This document shows, in pieces, positions 21,044-33,166 of a stretch of 64,000 nucleotides of DNA. This DNA comes from Pseudoips prasinana. Its lineage: Eukaryota > Arthropoda > Insecta > Lepidoptera > Nolidae. The DNA is taken from positions 682,001-746,000 of the forward strand of contig OX621250.1 of the NCBI GenBank assembly GCA_951640165.1, written 5' to 3'. Below the pieces are notes generated by a model, which worked only from the letters and a program-made list of their open reading frames with translations, searched no databases and had not been told where the DNA came from. Numbering within the stretch: position 1 is the stretch's first letter; each line of letters begins with the position of its first letter. The translations under genes were made by a program, and so were the position numbers.

Positions 21044-22780
21044 TTAGGAACATGTTTACAACTTACTTACTGACTAAATTATTTAATAGACTTCAACATG
21101 TCACGACTACTAATGAGGATACTATCAGATTTCTCGTCCTTTTTCATAATTTTATGTGACTTAGGCTTATGTATCTAAGATTACTTGCCTTAATTAAACA
21201 AATACAAAGTTATTCGTATAGCACTCATTAGTGGACCGCATAATAACTTTGCTTATAAAAGATTTCAGAAGGTAAAATGATTTTTAAACTAGATAAATTG
21301 TTTCACATTTTGTGTATTTATAGAAAAAAAAGGCAAAACTAACAAAATATACTTTCAGAAATTTTCAATCTGCACTAATATTCTAAAACTGTTTTTAATT
21401 TATAACCTTACTTTTTAACATTTTTGGATGCTGATTTTTTACATATATTTTTTGCTACGATCGTGTCAAAACTTTTTATTTGATTTCAGCTATTTTTACA
21501 TAATATATATCCACTTTTGGCTAGAAGTATTGGAAAAGCCACTTAAAAATTTACTGTTAGACTTGGTAAGCTTGCGATTTACCGAAAAGTTTCAAGTAAA
21601 CCAAATCATTAAAACGTATTTCTATCGTTTTGACATAAATTTATGGCATTCTTTAAAGCTCAATTTATGATCAGATATATAAAATGTGATGGTAATTAGT
21701 TCAGCAGTCTAGTCATGAGAATGGAATAAAAAGACAAGAGACATTATTTTATATATTAAAATTATAAAATTGTAGAGCCAAGTAGGTATACAGTGTGTAA
21801 TGGAGCACGTATATTATATGCTTTTGAATTTTAAAGTATTATAATATGCAGACAACATTATCTTGGTATTAACGGAAAAATATTCTTCCGTTCATGAATA
21901 TTTTTACTGCCTATTTTTAATCCCTAAATCTTTTTATGTATTTACTGCACGAGAAGAATTTTATTTGGGTCTTAGGCTTGTTCTTTTTGTATAAATAACA
22001 TTCATTATTAAATATAACGTGCAACATTTATTAGGCATGTCGTCCTAGGAACAAAAAATTCAGGTAAGGTGCACTAAATTTTTGCTATTAGTGTTACTTA
22101 TGTAATACCTACTATGAATAATATAGTATAAAAACATGAAATTAAGGCACAGATTATTAATAGAGTTTCCAATATTATTTATTGCTGCTGCATATATCAG
22201 CCGCAGTTATTCGTATAATTTATTTAATTAAGATGTATCGGGTGATGCATTACACGAGCTAGACTAATAGTTCTGACTAACGAGCGATTGATTACCGAGA
22301 TACTGATAAACGTCGCAACTTTGATTTAGTTCAATTCCAAATTGAATTTGTAACTTGTGATAGTATTCCGGGCAGAGTTGCGGTTAGGGTGACCAAACTT
22401 AATGGACACTAGGCAAGTACGTGTTATAGAGAATGAATGATTCCGTAATTTAATGAGCCGGTGAACCGATGCTACTGTGGCGAGAGCAGGTGTTGGACAA
22501 CAGCACTAACTGCTCTCCGCTAACATAACGTAACTTGTAATTGTATTTTATACATTGTCGTTCGGAATTGCATTAGATGACGATAAACATACAAACATAG
22601 ATATTTATCCAGCACCTGAATTGTGCAGTTGTGCACTTGAACGTGTCAAGTCTAATACAGTATTAAGCCTACAACAATATTTTGGGCACGAAAGGAGCCT
22701 CCCCGAGTGAAACATTAATAATTCTTATGCTTCCGGCGCACCCTGGGCAATCTGCGAGGACAGTTAGTCGGTAACGCAGA
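21044..22780. other. Gene-free stretch
   Basis: AT-rich to about 22200, somewhat less so from 22350. The last 200 bp may be the 5' UTR of the following LINE. The 80-codon frame at 21428-21670 has no recognisable content. Confidence 0.4.
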
Positions 22781-25700
22781 TTGGCTGATCCTTTCACCAC
22801 GATGGTAAGAAGGTTAACACCTTATAAATCTAAAAAGTCCTTTTCAGGACTAAAACGAAAAAAACGGCTCTTCTCAGGGCCTAAACTACATCTACTTTCA
22901 AAACCGACCCTATGCGTCCTGAGCATTAATATAGAAGGGTTCTCCGCTGACAAGTCGCTTATCCTTTCAGAACTATGTCAAAGAAATAATTGTGACATTC
23001 TTTGTGTTCAGGAGACACACCGAGGCCAAAATCAGCCTAGCCCCTCGGTGTGCGGTATGACGCTTATAGCAGAAATCCCACACCCGAAGTATGGTAGTGC
23101 CATTTTTGTGAAACCGAGTTTTCAAGTAGCTTCAGTTAATTACTCCACAGACAACTGCATAGAAATTATTTCACTAGATACTGGTAGCTGTATTGTCACT
23201 TTTATCTACAAACCACCCAATCAACCATTTTTTTTTAACAAGCCTAATAATTTTGAAAATCATCCGATAAAAATTGTAGTTGGTGACTTTAATAGCCACA
23301 GTGTCAACTGGGGTTACCGTGAATCAAATTCCGATGGACTTGCGGTGGAGGGCTGGGCGGATGCTTATGATTTGGCCCTTATTCACTGTCCCAAAGCACC
23401 AGCGTCCTTCAACAGTGCACGATGGAAGAGAGGTTTTAACCCTGACCTAATTTTTGTCAGCTCCTATATAAGCGCCCAAAGCAAAAAAATTGTGACCAAG
23501 CCTATACCCAGAACCCAACACAGGCCAATAATGTGCATCATGCAAGCCGCTATTCGACCAATTGAGGTACCTTTTAAACGGCGTTTTAACTATTTAAAAG
23601 CAAATTGGGAAAAGTTTTCACACGATATTGACGATAATTTAATAAACCTAAATCCCGATCCACAAAACTACCACCAATTTGTGAATATTGTCAATACTGT
23701 GTCACGGCAAACTATCCCAAGAGGCTGCCGAACATCATACATTCCAGGACTGGACCCAGAGTCTGTTAAAATCATGGACAGATATGAGACTTTGTATAAC
23801 TTCAACCCATTTGCAGACGAGACCATACAAATAGGTGAACAGCTTCTGGTGCGTGTATCAGAGAGACGCCGAGACAAATGGGTTCAAACTATCAACTCAA
23901 TAAAACTCACCCATAATAGTAAAAAAGCCTGGAGTACCATCGGAAAGTTAACCAGTGACCCACCGAAACCGATTCAACCTAGCTTAATAACTGCAAACCA
24001 GATAGCACACCAGTTAATACTGAATGGGCGACCCAACACCCGTCCAGATAAGATGTCAACCACAAAACACCGTACTTCCATTGATGATATAAGCAAAGCA
24101 TTTACGCTTATGGACATTGTAACAGCCATTAAAGAGCTTAAAAACGGCAAAGCGTCTGGAATTGACAACTTATCTGTAGAACAGATAAAACATCTGGGCC
24201 CAATAGCGGTTTCATGGCTACTGCAATTATTTAATAACTGTAGTACTTCTTTCAGGATTCCTCGTATGTGGCGAAAATCTAAGGTAATCGCAATTTTGAA
24301 ACCTGGAAAACTTCCCAACGATCCCAAAAGCTTCCGTCCTGTCTCGCTACTGTGTCATACGTTTAAATTATTTGAAAGAATGTTTCTAAACCGCCTCACT
24401 AGCCTCATAGATCCCAAATTAATCCCAGAACAGGCCGGTTTCAGACCCAGTAAGTCATGCTGCAATCAGGTGTTAAACCTTACACAACACATTGAAGATG
24501 GGTTTGAAGCCGGGAAGATCACAGGAGTTGTATTTGTGGACCTGTCAGCGGCGTATGACACAGTCAATCTTAAGAGGCTGTTGCGGAAAGTAAGGGATCT
24601 TACCGGAGACCTAAATTTTGTCCGAATTTTGAGTGAACTTCTGTATAATAGGCGATTTTAGGTTCACCTATTATCGGATAAGAGTAGATGGCGTTCTCAA
24701 AAGAATGGTTTACCACAAGGCAGCGTTCTCGCTCCCATTCTTTTTAACATTTATACGAACGACCAGCCTCAATCCCCTAACACCACCAGATATATTTACG
24801 CAGACGACCTAGCTCTTGCTACCCAGACGAGGACTTTCGAGGAAGCTGAGTCTAACCTCTCAGTTGCGTTAGAGTTGTTACACATGTACTACAAAAATAA
24901 CGCTCTCAAGCCTAATCCATCCAAAACGCAGTCATGCGCTTTTCATCTGAGCAATAGGCAAGCGCAGCGGCCCCTTAACATTTCGTGGCAGGGAGTACAG
25001 ATTACGCACAACAGTTTCCCAAAATATCTTGGAGTAACATTAGACCGGGCTCTCACCTATAAAAGAAATTTTGAAGTGCTCGTAATAATCTGCTGCTCCG
25101 CCTACGGTCATCAAATTGGGGAGCCACACCGCAGGTGCTTCGAACTACTGGTCTTGCCTTGTGCTTCTCAGCGGGTGAATATGCCTGCCCAGTATGGCAC
25201 CGATCTTATCATGCCAAATCAGTGGATGTTGCTTTAAATGAAACGTGCCGGATCATCACGGGATGCCTTAAGCCCACGCCAGTTCAAAAACTCGAATCGC
25301 GCCCCCAGCTGTTAGAAGGGAAGTAGCGAGTGGTGTTGAGCGGTATAAGCAGGAGACAGATAAAAAACACCCTCTTTATAACTGTACTCCAGCTCCCCGC
25401 CGACTGAAAAGTCGTAAAAGTTTCCTGGCCACTACCACAGCTACTATCGATGCCCAAAAAGCGAGGGCAACCATATGGCGAGATAAATTTGCTCCTCCTT
25501 TCTTTGTCCCGCCAAAGGAAAAACTACCTCCGGGACATAATTTGCCATGGCCAACCTGGAGGACTCTTAATAGACTTCGTACCCAGGTTGGTAGATCAAA
25601 AGATAACATGTGCAAATGGGGTTACATTCCCACATCACAAAACATCTGCGAGTGCGGCGTGTCACCCCAAAGTATGGCCCATTTATTCGTTTGTCCCTCC

Positions 25701-25787
25701 TGTCCAGTCTCTTGTTCCCTTCAGGACTTGTATGACGCTTCAGCCAAAGGGGTCAGCGTTGCCCAATTTTGGGAAGATAGAATATAA
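22781..25787 (+). pseudogene. LINE ORF2 with one stop and two frameshifts
   Basis: Reading starts at a non-ATG codon (22781); the true start is unclear. Endonuclease motifs: SINIEGFS, LCVQETHRG (catalytic Glu), VVGDFNSHSVNWGY, NPDLIFVSS and RTQHRPIMC. The reverse transcriptase follows: GKASGIDNLSVEQIK, FRPVSLLCHTFKLFERM, PEQAGFRPSKSCCNQ and VFVDLSAAYDTVN. A TAG stop at 24659-24661 interrupts LLYNRRF. The same frame continues with NGLPQGSVLAPILFNIYTND and YIYADDLALA. A frameshift near 25075 leads into NLLLRLRSSNWGATPQ. A second near 25300-25325 leads into REVASGVERYKQE and on to a C-terminal zinc-knuckle-like block ICECG...MAHLFVCPSC. The gene order is endonuclease-RT without RNase H. The clade is Jockey- or I-related by inference. 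Inactive. Confidence 0.85.
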
Positions 25788-25830
25788 TTCTTACCATCGA
25801 CACGATAAGAAGAAGAACAATATTTTTTTA
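22781..25830 (+). mobile_element. Decayed plus-strand LINE
   Basis: This spans a broken ORF2 and a short 3' UTR ending CGACACGATAAGAAGAAGAA, a short A/G-rich tail near 25803-25820. ORF1 is not recognised upstream. The proximity of the stop codon to the tail is typical of this LINE group. Target duplications were not found. Confidence 0.75.
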
Positions 25831-27426
25831 ATAAGAACAGAAATGGCGTGTTCTTGTCAATCTCCTAATTTGTCAAGTTTATGTCTATCTATATCTTACT
25901 TCTTCATAGTTAGGACTACATTTCAAAAGACCATGAAAACTGTACATGTTTCCATCACCAATTAATGCTATATTAAGTACAGGAGCCTAGTGACTTTAGT
26001 CTATGACTAATAAGTAGTTCATTTAAAAGTACAAGCACAAAATATAAAATTCAAATTAAACCCAAAGTTGAGAACATTGGTATTACTAATTCCATGTATA
26101 TAATCTTTACACCAGGTCAGGTGGTTACTTGTTCCATAATATTCCTAAATCACTCAAAATGGTGGTTCAAACTAGTGTAAGGCACTGATTAAACTTTTAC
26201 AAATGTACCAGCGGTGGTAACTACAGGAAATTGTTGCGACGTGTGCTTCGGTGAATTTTCTCCATTCAGCTAAGAAACATTTCTGGTATGATTACCGTGA
26301 GAATTTTATTTCATTTGAACACAAGATGAATGGTGTACCTTCTACAATGATACAAGAGGAGATTCGTAACTGTATTTTATATAATAATGACATTTATTTA
26401 ACATACACTTTTATTTTCAAAATAACTTATTATGTTTACAAATAACATTATAATAATTAATAGTTCCTAAAGATGTTATTATCTATTACTATATAAGTAA
26501 AAATTAAAAACTACATTAAACCTACATAGATATAAAATAAACTAAATCTAAACAGCGTCAAAAATTCCTCATCGTTGTTGGGAAACGTTCCCAGAAGGGT
26601 GGCAGCTTTGCCACGTTGTATTTGTCAATATACGAGTAGCATACAAATGTGTGTAATATGTATTATACAACTATATGCAATGTAATTATTTTGCTAAAAC
26701 CCATAAAAAAGATAAAAACTTCTAGCGAGAACACACGTGAAAACTCATTTTTATTTCAATTCGTAATAAATATCTGACATATATAAATGAAATTGCAAAA
26801 GGTTTCCATCAGCGGCCGCGTAGCACGTCGAAGCCACTACGTCGCTTTGGTGCTACGGCGTAGTCATCACGTAGTGTAAAGTTACCAATTGGAGCGCACA
26901 TTTTTAATTAATGAAGGTTTTATGTTGGTGTGCCGTCACATACATATTTTCGCATTTTCTGTATCAAGTGATTAGTACCTGCGGGTAAAAAAGGAAACAG
27001 GATTTGTTGTTGTATTGTGCTACTTCGAATAGTAACGTAAATTCTAAAATGAAACCAATGATTTCGTGTCGTTACAAAATCAAATGCTATTTGAATAAGT
27101 TATTTTGATCAATGACATGCATGTTATGACAATTAGTAGAATTGACTCCTCATATAAAATTTGTATTGGATTGTAATATCTAAATTAAAATAGTTTTTAG
27201 TATTAAATAGTATTTATTTAAGTGTCTTTAGTATGAAAATACTGAATAGTTTTTATTTTGCAGCATTTTTAACAGTGTTACTCGCGTATGGCATCTTTAA
27301 AGGCTTTATATTTAGATTGCTTTACTCTAGAATTTAAAACTTATAATTTAGGAGGATATATTACCTATTGGATGTCCTTAAATAAATAAATAAACATGAG
27401 GATAAAAGCTTTAAATTATTACATGT
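25831..27426. other. Gene-free stretch
   Basis: Mostly AT-rich. A small GC-rich patch at about 26810-26880 contains several CTACG/CGTAG pieces (GCGTAGCACGTCG, CACTACGTCGC), weakly reminiscent of the minisatellite at 43.5 kb. No gene is seen. Confidence 0.4.
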
Positions 27427-27682
27427 GTCACCGTAGCCTAGTTGGTAGTGCTCCTGCCTACGAAGCTGGTGGTCCAGGATTCGAATCCCAGTACGTGCAA
27501 ATATTTGTGTGATGACCACGAATATTTGTTTCTGGGTCATGGATGTTTTCTATGTATTTAAGTATTTATCTGTCTATATAAGTATGTATATCGTCGCCTG
27601 GTACCCATACTACAAACTTTGCTTAGTGTGGGGCTAGGATGATCTGTGTGACATTGACCCTAGATATTATTAATATTATATT
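27427..27682 (+). mobile_element. SINE family A copy 2
   Basis: Head with TAGCCTAGTTGGTAGTG and box B GGATTCGAATCCC (one change from consensus). The core is AATATTTGTGTGATGACCAC...TTTGTTTCTGGGTCATGG, with the family A tail ending in ATATTATTAATATT. Confidence 0.85.
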
Positions 27683-27695
27683 TATTTATTTCTAA

Positions 27696-27904
27696 CTAGC
27701 CGTGCCCCGCAGTTTTTCCCGCGTTAAATTTTGTCAATAATATAGCTTATACATCTGAATAATCGAATGTGTTATTGAGCATGTATAAGCTATATTACTG
27801 CAAAGTTTTATTAAAATCCGTTGGATAGTTTTTGCGAAGAAGAAAGACAGAAGAAGAACAAACATCCATCCATACTCACAATCGCATTTATAATATTAGT
27901 AGGA
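27696..27904 (-). mobile_element. Lep1-type Helitron, complete (209 bp)
   Basis: On the minus strand the element starts TCCTACTAATATTATAAATG and ends GGGGCACGGCTAG. It is flanked by A on one side (27905, complement of T) and T on the other (27695), the A^T insertion without target duplication expected of Helitrons. The interior carries an inverted repeat (TATAGCTTATAC around 27741, GTATAAGCTATA around 27783). It is non-autonomous. The 61-codon frame overlapping it is not a gene. Confidence 0.85.
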
Positions 27905-27989
27905 TGTCCATGTTATAACAATTTTATTTCATGTTTATTGGTGTACAAATTCTATTGCAATAGCAATTTGCATGCAAAATTAATCACAA

Positions 27990-28075
27990 CCCTACCATTA
28001 TTATAAAGGTCAATATTTGTGAGTGTGTATGTTTGTTACTTCTTCACGTCTTAACGGCTGGAGCAAATATATTAG
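27990..28075 (+). mobile_element. Lep1 Helitron 5' fragment
   Basis: CTACCATTATTATAAAGGTC followed by GTGAGTGTGTATGTTTGTTAC and CTTCACGTCTTAACGGCTGG matches the 5' third of the Helitron at 16962-17484. The 3' terminus is not found. Confidence 0.6.
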
Positions 28076-29543
28076 ACTAATTTTAGTGCACGAATTGAAT
28101 GAAAAATAATAAACTTAAGTAATACAATTAATTATTGAATACTTAAATATATTTATATCATACGATAAACGATTATTGAGAACATTAACTAAATTTATCT
28201 TGTCTGTCCTTGACTACATAATATTACATAATATTGATTTAATTTGTGTGAAGTCAAATTCGAATTCAGTGATTCCTATTATAGTGGTTTAAAGAGAGCC
28301 CATTCATTACCCATTCAGAACCCAAAAAACAACTCCTGTTCAGAATACCATTACAGTTTCGCCTTGCCGTTGAATATAAAACTAAAGTATAAAGCTTGTA
28401 ATTAATAGTGGGTGAGCGGCGCTCGTTGCTGTGCATTTAATTCAGGAAATCCATTTGTATGATAAACGTTTGCTGTTTAGTGCCAAGTTATAGGCGAGTG
28501 CCACCATTACGTATCTTCTTCTACTTACCGTTATTAACAACTGGTTAGCGGACAGACTTGAAGATAAATAATTAATTTAATGTATTTTATTATTAATTTC
28601 AAAACCGAGTGTGCTTTAGACCACTGGCTATTTGAGAAAGAGAGATAAAATATGTGCTCGCACATCTTTCTCTTGCCCCTATAGTAATAAATGAAACGGA
28701 ACTTTCTCTCTTATATTTTAACAATACTTTTCATAACGCTCCCGTCACGGATTTACTAGCTTACTCCCCAAGTCAAGAGTACATAAAATACACTCTTTGT
28801 GCATACATTTTATTAAAGTAAGACTTACTTTAAAAACTTGAATGCACAACGAATGTACGGCAAATATGCATAATAGCTTTTTTACCATTTAATAAAGTAC
28901 CAAGTATAGTACTTTATATATATTACAATCTAGTCTAGAGACTAATAAGTAATTTTATATTAACCTAAACTGTTACATAAACATAATGAAACTAAGAATT
29001 AGTCCACCAACTTTCCTTAGTCATATTTATTAAGACACTTTGTTCATGTGTTCTTTATAATTACATTATTGCTATCACTAATCACTAAAATCATTAATTA
29101 CGACATTAGTTCATAGGATTTCGTTCGCTTTAATCGTCCCACTAGCTCTTTAATATCGATACATAATAGCTGACATCGTATTGTTGCATATAAAAGTTAT
29201 TTTAAAATCCAGTTAAAATTGTACCACCTTCCTCTAGGAACAGAGACGTTGAGATGAATTTTAATGCTGTAGCTACGCATTCAGTGCTAATGGCTCCTTG
29301 AGAGGCACACAGACTACGACACTTCTGTAAACACAGTTGCAGACAACTCTTGAGACTAAACTACGCTTAAATATGTACGTCTTTTTCAAAGTCCGACGTC
29401 TTAAGTGTTTCGTAGGTTTGTGTTTTAAATATGATGAATGTAATGATGACAGCTTTTTCTATGCATGTATAAAATAAAATAAAATAATACTGATGACATC
29501 CCGTTATGTCAAATACATTGCGGAATATTATGGGTGAAAGATA
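28076..29543. other. Gene-free stretch
   Basis: AT-rich. Around 28635-28760, the purine-rich AGAAAGAGAGATAAAATATG...CTTGCCCCTATAGTAATA resembles 52080-52260, so a diverged repeat may be present. No gene is seen. Confidence 0.4.
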
Positions 29544-29605
29544 TGTCTTTCCCGACCACATTTTTTATCAAAGCGCTTTGATAAAAAATGTGGTCGGGAA
29601 AGACA
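29544..29605. repeat. Perfect 62-bp palindrome
   Basis: The sequence from TGTCTTTCCCGACCACATTT to its exact complement meets at AAGC|GCTT (29574/29575) with no loop and no mismatch over 31 bp per arm. It could be a collapsed foldback element, or a palindrome made during library construction or assembly. Confidence 0.9.
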
Positions 29606-30029
29606 ATCGCTAGCTCTAGTTAATTAAGTCTAGTAAACTGTATCGAAGGGCGCTGTACGGTTAGATGTTTGTGCAGCCCCGTTCGATACAAGAGTTCAAA
29701 TTACTAAGTCAGGAACAGAAAGCACGCACACACACAGACTATTGTCCAGCTAACTAATCGTTAACTCAGTGGTTAACAATTAGTTAGAATGACAACTATT
29801 TTTGTGATTCATAGATAATTGTTTTGAGACCGAGTATGGTTTGTGTCCGTGATTTACGTGTTGGTAAAGTTGCATTCCATACAAGGCTTTATTTCAGAGA
29901 ACGTCTCAATGAAAGTATTTTTTAAATTATAGCTACTAGCTACTTTAACCTATAAAACTTAAATTACTTTCTAACATACACACTCGTGACTTTAAAAAAG
30001 ATGATATAAAGGAACTTATGGTGTCTTTT

Positions 30030-30268
30030 TTTTAATAAAATAAATTATAATATGTTTTATTTCACGTATACTTTAATAAAAAGCGCTTGTCTGCTAGTCA
30101 GAACATGTTTATAGTAATATAATTAAGTATACATAATTATGTCTAGTTACATAGATATTTAGGTACACGAATTGTATGAAAACATTTATACAATTTATTT
30201 TATAATAGCAATGATATTTAGCTAGCTTGTTTTAAGTTATTGTCAAAGCGATTATGTTTAAGTTGAAT
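30030..30268 (-). mobile_element. LINE 3'-UTR repeat K, copy 1
   Basis: On the minus strand this is a 240-bp non-coding segment ending in a T/A-rich tail, shared with 39360-39807 (plus) and 52258-52545 (minus). Common words include GTCAGAACATGTTT, ACATAGATATTTAGGTACA and GTATGAAAACATTTAT (plus-strand view). A CACGTAnACTTTA block precedes the tail. It is likely the 3' UTR of a LINE whose coding part is not in the window. Confidence 0.6.
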
Positions 30269-30285
30269 TATCGAAATTTATAGTT

Positions 30286-30305
30286 TGAGAACTTTATAAA
30301 GTTCT
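30286..30305. repeat. 20-bp perfect palindrome
   Basis: GAGAACTTTATAAAGTTCTC is self-complementary with no loop. Too short to interpret alone. Confidence 0.6.
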
Positions 30306-30421
30306 CTCGTATCATAAAACATTGAACTATGACTTTTTTGACATTTAAATCGCTCCATACAAAAAAAAGGAGTATGACCGTTATTAAAATGTAGTGCAAT
30401 TTATCTTCGGACCCAAAAGAC

Positions 30422-30480
30422 TTCCAGACTTCGAAAAAAAATAACTATATATACAGTTATTTTTTTTTCGAAGTCTGGAA
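30422..30480. repeat. Inverted repeat with poly(A)/poly(T) arms
   Basis: The arms TTCCAGACTTCG plus eight A's and ATAACT, and their complement with one extra T, enclose an 8-base ATATATAC loop. This is a foldback-like hairpin of about 25 bp per arm. Confidence 0.8.
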
Positions 30481-30904
30481 TTCACAAAAAACTAACTAAA
30501 AATTATACTAATGAAATATTGACATTTATTCAGCACTTGGGTATTTAAATACTCTTGTACTTGTCAAGCTCACAGTGCAATACATAAAAATAGTTGAATT
30601 AAAGTAACAAAAATATTTTGAATTAATCCGTCCGTGTGGTCTGTTTCGTCACATAAATTTTATTAAATCCTTAATTAATAATAAATAGCAAGTTACTGAG
30701 CTATTGTTGTTACATTTAGCAATAGTATATTAAAATTAAAGAATTGAATACAACGAGCAGTTGCCTAGCGCAAAAGGCTCTCAACCAGTAGCTTAATTTA
30801 AGCGACTAACATTATTATTTCTGATACCTGCCTTAACAATATTGTAATAAAGCGATCTCCATTAATAGTTTAAATATGGTAAAATCGGATGCGTTTGATC
30901 CTAA

Positions 30905-31612
30905 TCTTATTCAAAATTCATTTATTCCATAAAACTATTACATTTGTTTGAAATCGTCAATATTTACCATACCGTGCAGTGCATGACGTGGCAGCTACTA
31001 CTTTTGTAGTAATTTGTGCTACACAATTTGGCTTTTATAATTATTTTAAACTTATTCGTAGACATTTCTCGGATATTACTGGGAAGTTTGTTATAGAGTC
31101 TTATACATTGCCACATAAAAGAGTTACTTATTTTGTGGAGACGGTTGGTATTTAACACTAAGTTATGCTTATATCTAGTATTTATATTATGAGTATCACT
31201 CCTTTTACACAAGGAGGCTTTATTTTTATTCATATAAATTAGATTGTCATATATATACTGACATGCTACAGTCAGAATGTTAATCTCTTTAGACTTCTCT
31301 CTGAAAGATTCCCGCGGACCAAGTTTATATATGGCTCTTACAGCTCTTTTTTGCAATACAAATATGGTATGGTGAGGTATGCAAGGATCGTGACAAATGG
31401 AAGTCCGTCGTCTCTGCCTACCCCTCTGGGAAACAGGCGTGAGTCTATGTATGTATGTAAATATGGTGTTAATCTCATAGGACATTATACTATGTAAATA
31501 ACTGAAATAAACCATTCTAGCTGTATCTACATCAGTAAGCCGTCTTATAGTTTTAACTGCATATGCTACAGCAGGTTCAGAGATAGATCTTAACGTCTCA
31601 TAATAATGCCAG
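30905..31612 (-). pseudogene. Jockey-type LINE C-terminal fragment with an in-frame RTE insertion
   Basis: On the minus strand, translation from about 31612 gives LRSISEPAVAYAVKTIRRL, then ARMVYFSYLHSIMSY. After an interruption it continues VLQKRAVRAIYKLG, INILTVACQYIYDNLIYM and FMWQCIRLYNKLPSNIREM, ending at 30964. This aligns with the intact-looking fragment at 52935-53957 (YFAYFHSIMSYG, VLQKRAVRAIYGLG). Only the thumb and C-terminal region remain; the catalytic domains are absent. A 90-bp RTE tail (31369-31458) plus a 9-bp duplication adds exactly 33 codons and leaves the frame open. The 3' UTR ends near 30905. Confidence 0.8.
31369..31458 (+). mobile_element. 5'-truncated RTE-type LINE insertion, 90 bp
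   Basis: The sequence GTATGCAAGGATCGTGACAA through CCCTCTGGGAAACAGGCGTG and a TATG tail matches the 3' end of the element at 8818-12384. It is flanked by a 9-bp target duplication AAATATGGT (31360-31368 and 31459-31467). It lies inside the Jockey-type fragment, in the opposite orientation. Confidence 0.88.
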
Positions 31613-33166
31613 AAAAAAATTCATTAGAGTTAATTGGAACATGCCTTTTCTAGCTAGCATTTTTCTCAAATTACGTAAAGTACGTTTTATATACTGCCAT
31701 ATTGACGAACAACATTATATACGGCCCACCTGATAGTATAAAATTACCGTAGCCTGTGAAGCTTGCCACACCCATACACCTGTCACCAACCTTTGTAATC
31801 TCCCCGATGACATGGGACTCTATAAGTGGAACCGTTCACGTATCCGTACTTTCAGTATTTCGATGGTGGAGCTGCATCGAGCATAAGATCGCTATGTTTC
31901 ACTCAAAAGTTGCTACCGCTTAACGCTACTTAGGGATCACGTGTGGGGTTTCAGGACAATGAGGTCACAAGTCTACAGTTTCATTAGCCTTTAGTTATAC
32001 GGTAGCTTGTGATCTCTAAGTCTATAATCCTAACACCCTTTTCTATAGAAGTGGTCAGCGTGAAATGCGAGTGATAATAGTAGATAGGTGATAATATCAT
32101 GCGGTGTAAATGTGTGGAGGCCGTCGTGCAAGAGCTATGAAAATTATGCACCCTCGGACTTGTACGAAGGGTAGCAGAATGTGATTAAAGGATTCATCAA
32201 GACATCAAAGGGCCTGGTAGTAACATCTACTGAAATATCGGAAAATGTTGACTTAAAGTAGAAGTCTGTTAAAATAGAAACGACTTTTTAATTACTTTTC
32301 ATCTATGCAATGCGATTGAGATTGATATTTTTAATATACCTACCTCCCGCTTTATGTAGTTATGTCTCTCTAATAACATTGTGTAGAATTTTATTCTCAT
32401 CTAAGCAAATTATTGTTAATTCGTATTGCGAATAAATGTTTTAAACTTACAATGCATGACAACATAGCCATTTCAAAGATAAGTCGGAAGAGGAAGTCAA
32501 TTAAAAAAATACATCTTTTGTTATGAGTATTGTATTGCATATATTATACTTTATTTAATAAAAAAACTGAGGCAGTCAATAAAAAATTGGACTAAACATC
32601 ATTGCTGAGAAGATTAATTATTACAATAGGAACCTAGGATATCTCAAATAACAACTTAATTTTCTTCTTATTATAATATTAGCGACTCACCTATCCCTAA
32701 TCAAACCAATGAAATTTCAGCAGTATTCCCAAAACAATTAAAGCTGGAACTATTTTCCTGTGAAAGTGCCTCCTGTTTTTTTTATTTTATTGGAACGAAG
32801 TTATTTATCGCGGATGTGGATGGCGGATGGAGACTAGACGGCAAAAGTATCTGAGGAGTAAACCTAATGATAGATTTTATATTATAAGTATGTAATCGTT
32901 AGCTCTACTTTTTAGTACAGAAAGGTTCTTTTTGTAAAGGAAAACTTCTTTAGATTTTGGGTCCGACATCTGACGATTATAATCATGCCAGTGACGTGTT
33001 GCGTAAGACTGGTAACTAGTGTCGACAGCGCAACATAGTGGTCTGTGTACATTTATAAGAATAAATGCACATATTGCTTTAAGTTTACACTTTTGATGCC
33101 AGTCTCCATGACTGTATTTTTTTTCCATTTCCGATTTTTACTGTAGGTACTAATTCCAATGTCTAA
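31613..33166. other. Gene-free stretch
   Basis: Near 31715-31830, GGCCCACCTGATAGTA and ACCGTAGCCTGTGAAGCTTGCC resemble lepidopteran retroelement 3' UTR sequence, too diverged to bound. At 32877-33128 an 83-codon minus frame (GDWHQKCKLKAICAFIL and onward) is open but matches no domain I know; it may be a repeat remnant. Confidence 0.35.

Noticed and set aside
32877..33128. 83-aa minus-strand protein
   Set aside because: The frame is open but short and unsupported by any domain; more likely a repeat remnant.
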